A DNA stretch of 64,000 bases from Carallia brachiata (lineage: Eukaryota > Streptophyta > Magnoliopsida > Malpighiales > Rhizophoraceae), in NCBI GenBank assembly GCA_021464245.1, contig JADCRB010000029.1, positions 62,001 to 126,000 on the forward strand. Direction: 5' to 3'. Shown here piece by piece: positions 35,870 through 48,521 of the stretch (its first letter is position 1; each line of letters starts with the position of its first letter). Both the position numbers and the translations under genes were made by a program. The notes beneath the pieces were generated by a model. It was not told the origin of the DNA. It saw nothing but the letters and a program-made list of their open reading frames with translations, and searched no databases.

Positions 35870-37182
35870 ACATATATGGCATATTTTAATTTGACTCTAC
35901 TTTTTAAGAGAGTCAAATTAATCTAATATTAGATGTCGTAAGCAAAAATAATAGAAAGAGTACAATTGAGATTAAAAAATAATAAATTAGTCTTGAAATA
36001 TAAAATAGATATCTGTTACACTTAAAAAATATAAATGTTTTATTTGTCCAATAAAAGACTTATTTAAGTCGATAAACTATATAATAAAAAAAAAGAATAA
36101 AAATATCAAGCACTTCAATTTTACCCTCTTCGAAGCCTGTGGGTTGACTGTTGAATATGTAATTTTTCTTCTTTGAATATCTATAAATGAAGAGAAGATA
36201 TATAATGTTGAGTAGAAGCATTCCATTACTCTTTCGCTTCTCTCTCTCTCGCCCCGTGTTTGTAAGATGTTCCACGTCGCCTTCCTTTAGAATGGAAAAT
36301 CGCCTCCCCATGAAAAAAAAAAGGGGCAAATAATGGAAAAAATTTCATGTTTGTGATTTACGTAAAACATCAAGGGTAACACATTTTTAGAGAAAATATG
36401 TGGGAGGCAGATAAAAGTACTCTAATGAATCCGCCAAAAAAGTCACCCACAGTTACCTTTTGGTTTTTTTTTTTTCCTAAAGTTTTAAGCGTGCAGTCAT
36501 GTTGGTTGGCCTATTTGGGCATGGAGCCCTTTTATTTTTTTCTCCCTTTTTCTCTCTACGATAGTAGTAATGCTAATAAAGATATTCCATTTGATAAGGA
36601 GAGAACTCTGTCTCCTTTAGTCAATCAGTGTTTCATTCTTACTGAAAATACTTTGAAGAGCGAAATCCTAAGTATATTAAGCCGCCAAAGAGAAATGCAC
36701 TCTTCGGATCCCTTGGGAAACAACTTAATGCCGGTTAATGCAAAAGTTGGCTTGAGGATAATTTATTTTTTCAGCCATCTCCATTAATCTGTTAGTCGTT
36801 ATTAGAAATTCAGAACCGAATAACAATTAATTCTCACATTAATTAAGCTGTGAGGATCACTTTTCTTTGTGCAGAATGGATACTCCTTACAATGCAAATA
36901 TTTATGCATTACAGTTAGTTCATCTGAAAGCCTTTCCGTACATGTGGGCCAACGAAAAATTCATGCCGCCAGAGAGTTTGTGCATTCTACGAGGCCAAAC
37001 TATTGTTGAAAGCGAATTATTCTAGCTATGGATGAAATCCCAATCATGCACACATGTAACATAAAGTCCTTTATTGCTCAAACACGTTAATACATATGCA
37101 GATATATTAAACATATATGATTGGCATTATGTTTTTATTCTGTGGTTATTCCTAGCTCAGCTAAAATCTAGATGTTACTGCT
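35870..37182. other. 3' flank of the TPP gene, no gene supported
   Basis: AATAAA-like signals near 35980 could end the TPP transcript. An open frame at 36398-36787 (+) has no family features. Nothing else is recognisable. Confidence 0.45.
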
Positions 37183-37193
37183 TACATGCTATT

Positions 37194-37627
37194 AGGGCTG
37201 TTAAAAAAATCAAAAATTTTAGTTAATCGAGAAAATTGAACTGAATAGAAATGTTATTATATATATATATATATATATATAATTTTTTAAATAATAAAAA
37301 TAATATTATTAATACAACAATTATTAATAAATAAATGTTAATAAAATATTATTGTATTTCAAATAATAACTTATTTATTTTTTATATATAATGATAGTTA
37401 TAATTTTTTAAAATATATATACCAAGCTATTATTTTATATTTAGATTATAATTTGAAATTTTTTATTATTAAATTTAGTTAACCGAATCGTTAATTAAAA
37501 CTAAATCGAAATTTTTAGTTAATCGAAATTTCAGTTTTGACATAGTTTTCAATTTTGCATAACCAAAAAATTTAGTTGATGAACAGTTATGATAATTTAG
37601 TTCAGTTAACTGAACCGTGAATACTTC
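37194..37627. mobile_element. Putative MITE with flanking near-duplicate
   Basis: Flanked by TACATGCTATT (37183-37193) and TACATGCCATT (37628-37638), which may be a target duplication with one mismatch. The interior has repeated TTAGTTAACCGAA/TTAATCGAAAT motifs in both orientations and a (TA)n run at 37257-37280. The terminal repeats are weak. Confidence 0.45.
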
Positions 37628-37687
37628 TACATGCCATTGCCCATTGCTCTACCATTTATTGCTCTTACGTACATTATTTACCTCATG

Positions 37688-38505
37688 TGTCACAAGGCTA
37701 AATTTTTTACTCAAATTTTACATTGTAATGACATTAAGTCACACTTAGTCTCAACCAATCGCATACACAAAATTACACAATGGAACTTTGTAATTAAGCA
37801 CACAATTCACACGCTCAATAAGAGATACAAGAGCATACAGAAACCTTCCCCAACCTTTATACTTTAATTCAAAGTAATATAAAGGAATAAGTCACTGAAC
37901 TCTTGATAGTGTTTCACTCTTTCTTATGAGTAATTTCTCTTTTACTGAGTACAAATGACAAATCTCAAGAATCTATATATAACTGATACCTTCAACTATT
38001 TAGGACTTAGAGATAACCAATCTCTCCCCATGATTTTTATCATGGTATGATAATCCTCATCTTCCCACGACCTTATCTACAACTCGATCTTGATAAACTT
38101 TATCTCCAACGATCATCCATCACTTGATTTCAACTACTCACGATCTTTAGTCATGTACGATATGATGAGTATTATTCCAATACTTGGCCAACAGGATAGA
38201 GCCGCACCCATATGTTTTCACGTCCAAACGTTGCAGGAGGCTTAGTGCTATGCAGACTTGGCCAAGACCTCGTTTGTGTTTGGGCTTTTTGACCTAAGCC
38301 CATGATCCATCAGGTGGAGCCCACGAATTTGTAGTTTAGTCCATACCTTAGCCTACCCTAGGACCCACATGTAGGGCGGTGTCTACGCTGAAACCTCTCA
38401 GCTATCACTTTGCTTCAAGGAGTATTTAGCCACTCCAAAGTCTCATGCTAGGAATTAGTACAATGTGCTGCCTTCTCCGCACGATCAATGCTCAAAGGAC
38501 TAATA
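37688..38505 (-). repeat. 3' LTR of element C
   Basis: An 818-bp copy that begins TGTCACAAGGC and ends GACTAATA on the plus strand, colinear with 44017-44854. Confidence 0.8.
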
Positions 38506-38559
38506 AACCACCCCCACCTGTTGAAGTCAACATCCTCATTGGTAAGGTAGATAGGTAGT

Positions 38560-38675
38560 ATTCAACATACTTTTTGAATTGCCATAAAATCACATCTCTT
38601 TCTTAACTCACCTCACTGTCTCGGGCATTCTTCCACTTGAGAAAGTACTTAACCTGCTTGTTCTTCTTATTTTAC
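38560..38675 (-). pseudogene. Chromodomain of element C
   Basis: The minus-strand reading includes KQVKYFLKWKNARDSE and LWQFKKYVEYY around a stop, the pattern of the integrase-fused chromodomain that directs chromoviruses to heterochromatin marks. Confidence 0.65.
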
Positions 38676-39467
38676 CCATGCGTTCTGTGGTTTAGGATTC
38701 TTTTCACTTCATGCTACAACTCAATCTTGATTGTAGGGGGAGCACGTTGTAATTTTTTCCTTGAAAGCTCATTGCCTGCTTCGTCGTGGAAGGGCTTCAA
38801 GAAACTCACATGAAAGGTTGGCTGCACCTTCAACCTTTTCAGGAGCAGCTATCTCTATGCAACATTACTGATTTTCTTCACTGCTGTGAAGGGCCATCAT
38901 ACTTTGGAACCAACCTATGATGCGCTAACTTATTATTTATCTTCTTCGAAATGTTGGGAGTAAGCTTCAGCAACACTTTATCCCCAATTTGGAATTGCAC
39001 GTTCCTCCTTCTTTTGTTAGCATACTTTCTCATTTGCTTGATTACTTTGTTCAAGCTATCTTAGGCCTTTCAAGCCGCTCTTGCTTAGAACGGATAAACC
39101 GGTACGCTACTGGATATTTTCCTCCTCAGCTAATCCTGATCACATCATTAGAAGTAAGGGGCTATTGCCCCATAACTAGTTAAAAGGGACTCATACCTGT
39201 AGAAGAGGATCTATAAAAATTGTAGCAAAACTGAGCTGAATCCAGTAACTCAAGCAAATTTTGCTGACTTGCAGTCACATAATATCAAAGATACTCCTCT
39301 AATAGGTAATTGATCTGCTCTATCTAGCCATCAGTCTGTGGATGGTTGGCAGTAGAGAACTTCAATTATGAACCCATCATGTTGAACAATGAGGTCCAGA
39401 ACTTGTTAGTGAAACTAGGATCTTTATCGCTTACAATATCTTCCGACAAACCAAAATAATTTACTAC

Positions 39468-39710
39468 TTACTTATAGAAAAGTTTTGCAGTTGTCTCTGC
39501 TTCACATGAAGAGGAGGTAGGAATGAACACTAAATACTCGAAGAACTGATCTACCACTACCATGACAAATCTTATGCCATCAACTTTCGCGAACCCGCTA
39601 ATGAAATCTATAGAAATCAATACCCATGGCTTCATTGGAATGGGTAGGGGTTGTAACAAGCATGCCTCTTTTTGCTACTCTATTTTGTCCTGCTGACAAG
39701 TGATGCATGT
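39468..39710 (-). pseudogene. Integrase fragment of element C
   Basis: The minus-strand reading has the second half of an HHCC zinc region (CITCQQDK, then a stop), followed by the catalytic core start PWVLISIDFISG and VVVDQFFEY. The first catalytic Asp of the DDE triad is the D in SIDFI. The rest is spread over broken frames downstream. Confidence 0.75.
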
Positions 39711-40279
39711 CTTAACATATTCCTCGACATCATTTTTTATCTTTGGCCAATAGTAGTTGTGAGAAAGTAAGGTCATTATACTCTCGACACCAAGATAACC
39801 AGCCCACTATGAATTATAGGACTTCGCAGTATCTCTTTTCTAAAGCCTGCACCATTAGAAACATACAAATGACTGCCTTAACATACAATAAATCATCATC
39901 TAGCCAATATCGCCTTACCACACCCTCCTACTTGCTATACCACTTCCTAGTATGTGGTATCATGAGGGGCTTGCATCCTGATCTTGTTTAGCAAGTCAGT
40001 CTGTACTTGAGTGACAACAGCAATTGTCTCTTACACTTATTGGCAATTTAGGGCATTTGCAACCTGATTATGCCTTCCTACCTTATGTTCCTACGTGAAA
40101 TCATACTCTACCAATAACTCCTGCCACCAAGCTTGTCGTGAAGAAAGTTTCTTCTGAGTCTGAAAAAATGTGTTCGCCATATTGTCGATTCGAACCATGA
40201 ATCTGGTACCTAACAAGGGCACCCTCCAAGTGCAAAGGCCATGTACTACTGCAAGCATTTCCTTCTCATGAGCCGAGTA

Positions 40280-40522
40280 CTACTGCTCTGTTTCATTGAT
40301 TTTTCGGCTTTCATAAGCAATAGGGTGGCCTTCTTTCACCAACACACATCCAATGACTTTGTCTGAGGCATTAATTAGCACACTAAAAGTCAACTCAAAG
40401 TCTGACAGCCTCAGGACCTGTTTTGTGGATACCAGTACCTTCAACTTGTCAAAGGCTTCTTGGTAATATGTGGTCCACCTCCATGGTCTGTCCTTCTTAA
40501 GCAAGTTTGTCAATTGGGTCAT
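40280..40522 (-). pseudogene. RNase H fragment of element C
   Basis: Reads PWRWTTYYQEAFDKLK then LSVLINASDK-type sequence (the family DASD first acidic residue appears as NASD) and IAYESRKINETEQ, typical of the RT connection and RNase H start in chromoviruses. Confidence 0.75.
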
Positions 40523-40581
40523 CTTTTATAAGTAACCATGCACGAATTTCTTATAGTAGTTAAACAAGTCAAGAAAAGACC

Positions 40582-41233
40582 TTAACTTCGACACTTTTGT
40601 AGGGGTGACCACTTCACTACTATATGGATTTTTTTCTCATCCATTTTTACTTGCTTTTGACTCACTCTATATCCAAGGAATATAATCTCATGCCAGACAA
40701 ACACACATTTTTCTTTCTTTACATATAATTGGTGCTCTCTCAACCTAGACAACACAAATCTCAGGTGGGACAAGTGATCCTCAAAGAACTCATTATATAC
40801 AACAATATCATCAAGATAAATTACCACAAAACGATCGATAAAGTTATGAAACACATCATTCATTAAATTATAGAAAGTAGTAGGGGCATTAGTCAAACCG
40901 AATGACATTACCAGGAATTCGTAAGAACTATAGTGAGTGATGCACATGGTTTTTCCTTTATCTCTTTCTACAATTTGACTTGCCAATATTCAAACCGCAA
41001 ATCCAGCTTGGTAAATATGAGACTCTGATCAGCCTGTCGAACAAGTCTGTTATCAATGGGATATGATACTTGTTCTTTATCGTCACCTTATTCAATGTCC
41101 TATATTCCACACACATATGCAAGGAACCATCATATTTCTTCTGAAACAACACGAGGGCACTATATGGGGCTTTAAAGAGCTGAATGAGGCCTGCATCTAA
41201 CAATTCCATCAACTGCTTCCTCAGTTCTGCCAA
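40582..41233 (-). pseudogene. Reverse transcriptase of element C
   Basis: Two overlapping frames hold the [21 protein letters not shown] and [16 protein letters not shown] at the N side, then VMSFGLTNAPTTF and the catalytic YLDDIVVY. A gap and frameshift between them remove part of the fingers/palm. Confidence 0.85.
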
Positions 41234-41542
41234 TTCTAGCGAATTTATGTGATGTGGGGCTTGTGTTGGGATTTGGAACTAGGCACCAAATCGATTTTGT
41301 CGTCAATGGCACGCTTCGGGGAAGATACTTTGGGAGTTAGGAGGTATCGTATCAGTGAACTTGCCCAATAGATCCACAACACCGTCAGGTACCTCCACAA
41401 CAGCACCTTCTTTGATCTCCATCAAAGTCGCAAGGCAGATGATTTCTCTTTTCTTCAAGTCACGCTTCACCTGCATAGCTGACAATATACCACCCGACTT
41501 CTCACTAATACTGGAAGAGAGAGTGAACTTTTAAGACATAAA

Positions 41543-42060
41543 CTAAGGATAATCCTCATGCATGATCATGAGACTACCCAAGTGAGGCAACAGAGCAACT
41601 TTGGCACACACAAAGAAATCAACCCCCAGTTGGATATCAAAATCATCCAATAAAACTACAGTGAAGTTAAGCTCACCCGACCAACGACCAATAGTTATCT
41701 TCACTTCCAATGCTGTGCCAAGCACCTCCCGAGCTGTTGAGTTAATTGCTTTCATTCAACTCTCAGTTTTGATGATTTTCAAACCCAGTGACTCCACCAT
41801 CCTCTCCACAACGAAGTTGTGGGTAGCACTCGTGTCAGGTATCGCCATCAACTCCTTGTTATTGAGCCTGATCTTCACATACATCAAGCCGGATTGTGGG
41901 GCACGTCTAGCTTGCACAGCATTCACCAACTGTAGAGGATTGACACAAGAGGGGCTAACATTATCCGAGATGCTTTTTCTGCCACTCTTCTTAACAACTA
42001 TGACACTTAACTTCTTTCTCTTGGGACACTCCTTAGTCATGTGTGGTTCATTATAGATAA
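41543..42060 (-). pseudogene. Zinc knuckle and aspartic protease of element C
   Basis: C-terminal end of a CCHC knuckle (MTKECPKRK), then the protease active site as PDTSATHNFV, where the usual DTG is DTS. The flap-like GRWSGELNFTVVLLDDFD follows in a second frame. Confidence 0.75.
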
Positions 42061-42429
42061 AATAGTTAGAGTTAGTCTTACCTTTACCTTATTTCTAGTA
42101 GACAGCTTTAGCTTTATTTTTATCGCCACTGTTGTACTTATCCTTCTTACCTTCCTTCTTTTTCTTGGACTTATCCTTGGGCTGCTTCCTAGCATCAGAA
42201 TCAGGATACTTGTTTATCTGAAAATCAACTAAACCATTAGTCGTAACAATTGCAAAAAGTAGGTCCTTCACACATTTCCTTTTATGCTCGAGTTGAGCAT
42301 AAGGTTAAAAACCGAAAAAAGTTGAAAAGATAATCCTCATCCTATATTTTCCGGATGTCAAGTATCAAAGAACTGAATTCCTTCACATAGTCACGAACTG
42401 TGTCATTCGGTTTCAACTTCTTCAAGGAC

Positions 42430-42848
42430 TCCCTCGCAACCCATGATATGTTGCAGGATAAGAATTGGTCCTTCAACTCTTTCTTCAAGCTTTCTCACGT
42501 CTCGATCTTAGGTCTGCCCACACTTGCATCGTCATCTAATCGATTCTGCCACTACAACTTGACATCCTTGGCTTGATATATGCTGGTCAGATTGACCTTC
42601 TTGTCGTCTGGCACTCGGGCAACCTTGAAGTACTGCTCTATGTCCCATAAAAAATTATCGATCTCTTTGGCATCCCTCGCTCCCTCGAAAGCTTTAGCCT
42701 CCAGCACCTTCATCTTGATTGAGTCATCCATAACACCTCCATCTAGTTGAGAGCTTACAATCTTTTTGAGGATGACTATTTCTGCCGCCATCTCATCAAA
42801 CCGAAAAGCTATGTTTGAAGAGGCTACTACCTTATGTTGCCGCTGCAA
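42430..42848 (-). pseudogene. gag fragment of element C
   Basis: Reads FEGARDAKEIDNFLWDIEQYF and PDDKKVNLTSIY-type sequence, typical of the chromovirus Gag (retrotransposon gag domain). The frame breaks after AKDVKL. Confidence 0.7.
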
Positions 42849-42946
42849 ATCGATTATATATTGTTATGGAGCGCCAACGTTTGAAACACGGTGAAATTTG
42901 GATCCTCCGAAAGATTACCAAATACCTCAAAAAGTTTGGCTACATG

Positions 42947-43945
42947 TGTAACGAGCGTAAATCTCGAGTCTGTAACAGTTAGAATCGAAAATACAAATTA
43001 CAAATTACAAATAAAAATTTAAAACAAAAAAAAATTTACGTGGGATCGATCTTCGTAGATCCTCTGATTAGTGTTTCTTTGTGACTCTGTCAAGGGCTGC
43101 ACGAGCTTGATTTTGACGAAAATAAATTTCACAGTTTTATCTTGAACTGGGTAGTACTGAAACTAGATCTGATGTAGACGTTTGGACTACGGTTAAGAAC
43201 AGCATAAACCTGATCTGACTCGATCTGGCTTGATTTCACTGAGGGTCGAAGAGATTTATTCTCGGATGAGCTGCCTGAACTTTGCTGAGGGTCGTATAAG
43301 ACTTGATCTCAACCGGATTTGTAATATTCTGATATTTTTAGATCTATATTATCACAAATCCAAATCTAGAGCGATTGGAGAATACAAACCCAAAAATAAA
43401 TTTAGAAATGGATATAACAATTTTTTTGGGGTTTATACCTGAAATATCTCTCAAAAAGAAGTTAGGAGAGTATACCGCAAAGTAAAACACGTAGGAAGAG
43501 AAGAAATTTCTTGAGAGATTTTCAAAATTTTCTTTTTCTCTCAAATTCTCTGTATTTTTCTGTTTATAGATTTACTGAATGATCGGGGGAAGGATACACT
43601 CAGAGTATGAAAACGTAAGAGAAAGGTGGTAATACAAATGAAATTGAAATTTTTGCAACTTTCTATACTTGCTTCTTTTTTTTACCAAATGCCTTTGTAA
43701 GATCCTGGATCGATCTATTTATAGGCCAAGGGAATTTACTATTCCACCTAACTTAGCCAGCCAATCTTGAAGAAAATGTAGCAGGTGCATGGATTTGCCA
43801 CCCTAGTTTGAAAATGCACAAATCTGCCAGCCAAGTTTGAAGGAAATGCATGGATTTTGTCAATCAAATTTGAAGATGCTCAATGTCATGCAGCACGTGG
43901 GTTTACTTTTCAACCTTTTCTTTTTATTTTTTTTAATTGTTTACA
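42947..43945 (-). mobile_element. Solo LTR of the Tat-like family nested in element C
   Basis: A 999-bp LTR (minus orientation), TGTAACGAGCG ... TTGTTTACA, flanked by ACATG (42942-42946) and ACGTG (43946-43950), a 5-bp duplication with one mismatch. It shares the CGTGGGATCGAT, GTCAAGGGCTGCACGAGCTTG and GGTTAAGAAC blocks with the element B LTRs. It interrupts the leader between the PBS and gag of element C, so it inserted later. Confidence 0.85.
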
Positions 43946-44002
43946 ACGTGCTCACGAACTGCATCAAAACTCGAACCACCCTGCTATTGGTCGAACCTTT
44001 AT

Positions 44003-44014
44003 GCTTTGATACCA
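44003..44014 (-). other. Primer-binding site of element C
   Basis: The minus strand reads TGGTATCAAAGC two bases after the LTR end, one base from the standard initiator-Met site TGGTATCAGAGC. Confidence 0.75.
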
Positions 44015-44016
44015 AC

Positions 44017-44854
44017 TGTAACAGGGCTAAATTTTTCACTCAAATTTTCGCTTTGTGATGACACTAAGTCACACTTAGTCTCAGCCAACCGTATACACGG
44101 GATTGCATAATAGAACTTTGTAACCAAGCACACAACTCACACACTCAATAAGAGATACAAGAGCATACGAGAACTTTTTCCAGCCTTTATTACTTTAACT
44201 CAAAGTAATATAAAAGAATAAGTCACTGAACTCTCGATAGTATTTTACTTCTTTCTCACTTAGTACAAATGACAAATCCCAAGGGTTTATAGATAGCTGG
44301 CACCCCCAGTTATTTAGGGATTTGGGGATAACTATTATCACCCCGTGATCTCTATCATGATATGATAATCCTCATCTTCCCACGATTTTATCCACGACTC
44401 GATCTTAATAAACCTTATATCCCACGATCATCCATGACTTAATCTCAATAAGTTTTATCTACCCACGATCCTTAGTCATGCATGATCTAATGATCATTAT
44501 CTCGAAACCTGGCCAACAGGATAGAGTCACACCCGTATGTCCCCACATTCCACATGTCGCAGGAGATTTGGTGCCATGCAGACTTGGCCAAGACCCAATC
44601 CTGTGTTTGGGCCTCTTGGCCTAAGCGCATGACTCATTTGATAGAGCCCACGACTCATCTGATGGAGTCCACAAACCTATAGTCCACTCTATGCCTTGGT
44701 CTGCTCTGAGACCCACATGCAGGGTCGAGTTTACGCTGAAACCTTTCAGCTATTACCTTATTTCAAAGAGCACCCAGTCACTCTAAAGTCCCACGTTAAA
44801 AATTGGCGTAAAGTGTTACCAACTCCCACATGAGCAATGCTCAAGGGACTAACA
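44017..44854 (-). repeat. 5' LTR of element C
   Basis: An 838-bp copy that starts TGTAACAGGGC and ends GACTAACA on the plus strand. It shares TTACTTTAACTCAAAGTAATATAA-like and AGAGATACAAGAGCATAC blocks with the other LTR. Confidence 0.8.
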
Positions 44855-46827
44855 TTTTGTCACCAACATGGAGGTCTTTATGTTACATATGATTTGAGAA
44901 GAACTATTACAATTCCTTCTTGAGATTTATATGAGGCGAGTGCGCGCTTTGCTTAATTTTTTTAAAAAAAATTTTGATAACAAGAAATTTCTTTTACGCA
45001 AATTTCTAAATTGCTAGTGCGGCCCTTCGTTCTCACTACTCCTTACTTAAAAAAATAGAATATATTTAAAAAAATTCAAATTTGAAACCTCACTTCAAAT
45101 ATCTTTTATTAAGTTTGTCCTCGTCACAAAACTATTTGACCATCAGTGGTGACCTCACAACACAATCCCAATTTTTTTATACAATGGAAAATCGTTTGTT
45201 TGATTTTTTTTTTTTAAAAATTAATACAGAGTTACAGACTAATGGCAAATTGTGAGAGAGAATCTTGAGTCTGAGTCTCCCCACCCAAGTAACCACGCCG
45301 GCATCCATTAAATGTTAGAATCTTAATATGGACGGAATCTTTACGATAATTGTAACAGTTGTAAAGATGCCGAGCACGGGAGAACCACAACACTTAATAC
45401 CAAGCATTATTTGGTAAACTCAGTTTCAATGCACACATCTGTTATGAAATTAGGTTGAGGGCCCTAAGATTAAAACCATTGTCAGTAGCTACTAGCAATT
45501 ATCGTATGCAAGATCATCATTATTGCACTCTTGTATCATCATTATTATCAATGCAATGAGTAAGTTAACTAAATCGCAATTCGACTCATTTATTGTTATA
45601 TTTTAAAAAATGCATAAATACAATCTTTTTTTATTGGAGTTGCTAGAACAGCGGTAATGAAGGAAAAATTACATAAGTAAGATCTGAAATTAAAACCTCA
45701 AATCTTATAATTAATAGTCAATGCTTCCAACTACTTGAATTATATTCAATCCACGCACATATTTTGATTGTGCGTTAGAGATCACTATATAATTATCTTT
45801 TTTATTTTACCGAAAGTTCAATCATGTTAACAACTTTGAAAAAGAGCGCCACATCACTTTTTTAATATCAATCATCATATTTCGAAACATAAAAATTTTG
45901 CAATTAAGTTTGTATGCCTTTAATTGCTATGACTTGGTGATATTTTGAAGGCTCTTTGATCCAAAAGTAGAAATGAATGAAACAATGAAGGGGTGGCACT
46001 TTTTCTTCAACGAGGATTTTAACAGTCCAAAAATTTAGTGAGTGTTTGATTCTATTTTTAGAATGTGCTGATTATTGTTCACAATTAAACAACAATTTAA
46101 AAAATATTTGGTAAACTATTTTCATGTTTGTTGATTACTGATAAGGGTGATCAATAATATCTAAATAAAAAAGTACTCTCAAGTTACTTTTTGTATTATT
46201 GATTGCTATTTTTTTTTTTTGACTGCTAATTAATTTATAATTACAAATTCTTTCTTATCTTATTTGACTACACTAAAGCCAAGAAATAAGACATGACTTT
46301 TTTATTTTCCTTTTGTCTTCTTCCATTGTTTCTTGTTCCGTCCTTCTACAAAGGTTCTTTTTCTACCTTCTGTTCCTCTGCATATCTAAAAGATGCCAAG
46401 CATATATATACAAATATATATTGATGCCAAAACCAGGAGCCGTACTCAGCTTATTCCCTAAAACAATGGAAAATATATGTAATTTTCGAGAAGAACTAAA
46501 ATTGTGATTGGTTAGCAAAATATAACTCTTCTAAATCATCTTATTATCACAATTTACAAAAAATTCGTTGGACCTTAATTCGAAGTAAGAAATGGTTTTT
46601 TCAAATTTTTGTATTTTAACAAAGAAGGTCCCAAATAATCATTTGATTATTTAGTAGTAGTCTCTACCTAACAATAGTTCAACCAAATACCATAATATTT
46701 TTAAATTTATTCGCAATAACAATCTGCAACAATAGAATCAGTAAACAGGTAAACTAAACAAGACCTAAATATTAAAATGAAAGCCTCCTGAAACTTGACG
46801 GAATTGTAACTCCTACCTCTGTGTGTC
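44855..46827. other. Intergenic region between elements C and B
   Basis: AT-rich, no gene supported. A frame at 46313-46507 (+) is short and featureless. Possible decayed SINE sequence near 45640-45740 was too weak to call. Confidence 0.5.
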
Positions 46828-47594
46828 TGTAAGGGGTAAATTTCGATCCTAAAATAATTAAACTCGAAAATACAAAAATAAATTACAAATAAAAATTGTA
46901 AAAATAAAAGAAAATTTACGTGGGGTCGATCTCTGTAAATCTTTCGATTAGTGTTCCTTTTTTGATTCCGTCAAGGGCTGCACGAGCTTGATCTTGACAG
47001 AAATAATTTTCATAGCTTTTTCTTGAACTGGGTAGACTGAAACCAGATCTGATTTGAACGTTTTGACAACGGTTAAGAACCGCAGAGACCTGATTTGAGC
47101 CGATCTGACTTAATTTCACCGAGAATCAAAGGGACTTGTTCTCGGATGAGCTGCCTGAATTTTGCTGGGGGCCGTATGAGACTTAATCTCAGCTGGATTT
47201 GTAGTAATTTGATATTTTTAGATCTATATTTTCATAAATTCAGATCTAGAGCGATCTGAGAATATAAACCTAAAAATAATTTTAGAAATGGAAACAGCAA
47301 ATTTTTTGGGGCTTACCCCTGAAATATCTCTCAAAAAGGAGTTAGGAGAGTATACTGCAGAGTAAAAGCACGTAAGAAAAGAAGAAATTTTCTTGAGAGA
47401 TTTTCAAAATTTTCTTTTTCTCCTAAATTCTCTGGATTTTTCTGTTTACAAATTTGCTGAATCTATCTCTATTGAACTGGGGTGAGGGCCTATTTATAGG
47501 CCCTCAAAGTGGATTGTGCCACCAACCCCAAAGGGTTGGCAACTGTCAACCATGACCAAGTCCCTTTTTTTTTTTTTTTTTAAATGCATTTACA
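46828..47594 (-). repeat. 3' LTR of element B
   Basis: 767 bp; colinear with 54521-55306. The minus-strand TATA box is TATAAATA in the context GCCTATAAATAGGCCC near 47490-47505. Confidence 0.9.
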
Positions 47595-47608
47595 AATGCC
47601 CCCACTTC
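47595..47608 (-). other. Polypurine tract of element B
   Basis: The minus strand reads GAAGTGGGGGCATT immediately before the 3' LTR, identical to element A. Confidence 0.8.
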
Positions 47609-47610
47609 AA

Positions 47611-48521
47611 GGGTCGATAAGGAAGAATTTTACAGAAATGATCCGAACTTAGTCTTGAAGTCCAGTTTGAAACTTGGAAACGTCCTGATGAATATTGAAT
47701 CTTGGAGTCTTCTATCTTTGAATATGTCTGCTGTTGTTGGATCGCAATAGGAAATTGATACGATCTTGAGAAAGTTAGCAGCCCAGCCAATATAAAAATT
47801 AAAGTTTTGGCTCCAGGTGAGTTCGAGCTTCCATAACTCGCAAAGGCTGGTAAAGGTTCTTTGAAGTTCCAAAACTCTGGTGAGGATGATCCGGTAGGTA
47901 AAGAACTTGAACCTCCCTAAGAGAAAAGCCCAGCACTTCGGAACTTCAAGACCTGCACACAGAGAGACTGACTGTAGTGATGACTCCCGAGTCTGGTCCG
48001 ACGTAAGGAGAGTAGTTGGAACTTCCTTGTACGTCGTCGCATCTAAAGGAAGATTAGGATGATTGCAGTGTCTCATCCTTCTGTGGTAGATGTGAACTAA
48101 GGAGAGTAGTTGGAACTCTATGACACTGATGGCGTTGGAGACTGAGTTTCGAGGGTTTTTAGGGATCCCTTAAGGAAGACTACTCCTTTTTTTCTTAGCT
48201 CGTGCGCCTCCAACTTCTTGATCAAAGAACTTCCTGAGACAAGTGCAAAGACTAGCCATTTTCTTTTGAGAAGAAGAAGAGCTGAGGGGTGAGTATTACG
48301 GCTCGGACATGCAGGATATATATACATAACATAAAGAGATTTTTTTTTTTGAAAAGTCAAAAAGAAGGTACGCAAAATCAAGTAGGGTCATCCATGTCCC
48401 TTTCCCACATAAGAGACAAAAGAGGCAGCGGCTGACGTGAGTCACGAAAGTTGTTACCGTGTGCTGCAGAAGTCGTTGCCGTGTGCTGCCAAAGTCGTTG
48501 CACCTCATCTTGTCAGCCGTT
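47611..48521 (-). other. Non-coding remainder of the pol-distal module, element B
   Basis: Homologous to 5575-6473 of element A. Open frames here (for example 47630-48076 and 48118-48381, minus) are not kept open in element A, so they are unlikely to be genes. Confidence 0.55.

Larger units (their letters stand above)
37688..44854 (-). mobile_element. Element C: degenerate Ty3/gypsy chromovirus
   Basis: LTRs at 37688-38505 and 44017-44854 enclose, on the minus strand, a tRNA-iMet-type PBS (44003-44014), gag, protease, RT, RNase H, integrase and a C-terminal chromodomain, in the order expected for a chromovirus. Every domain has stops or frameshifts, and part of the RT is missing. A solo LTR of the Tat-like family is inserted in the leader (42947-43945). 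A PPT (AGGTGGGGGTGGTT, minus) abuts the 3' LTR at 38506. No matching target duplication was found. Old and inactive. Confidence 0.88.

Noticed and set aside
37683..44859. Target duplication for element C
   Set aside because: TCATG on the left and TTTTG on the right do not match well enough.
47630..48381. Minus-strand frames of 148 and 87 codons downstream of WOX in element B
   Set aside because: They are not open in the homologous part of element A and have no recognisable domain.
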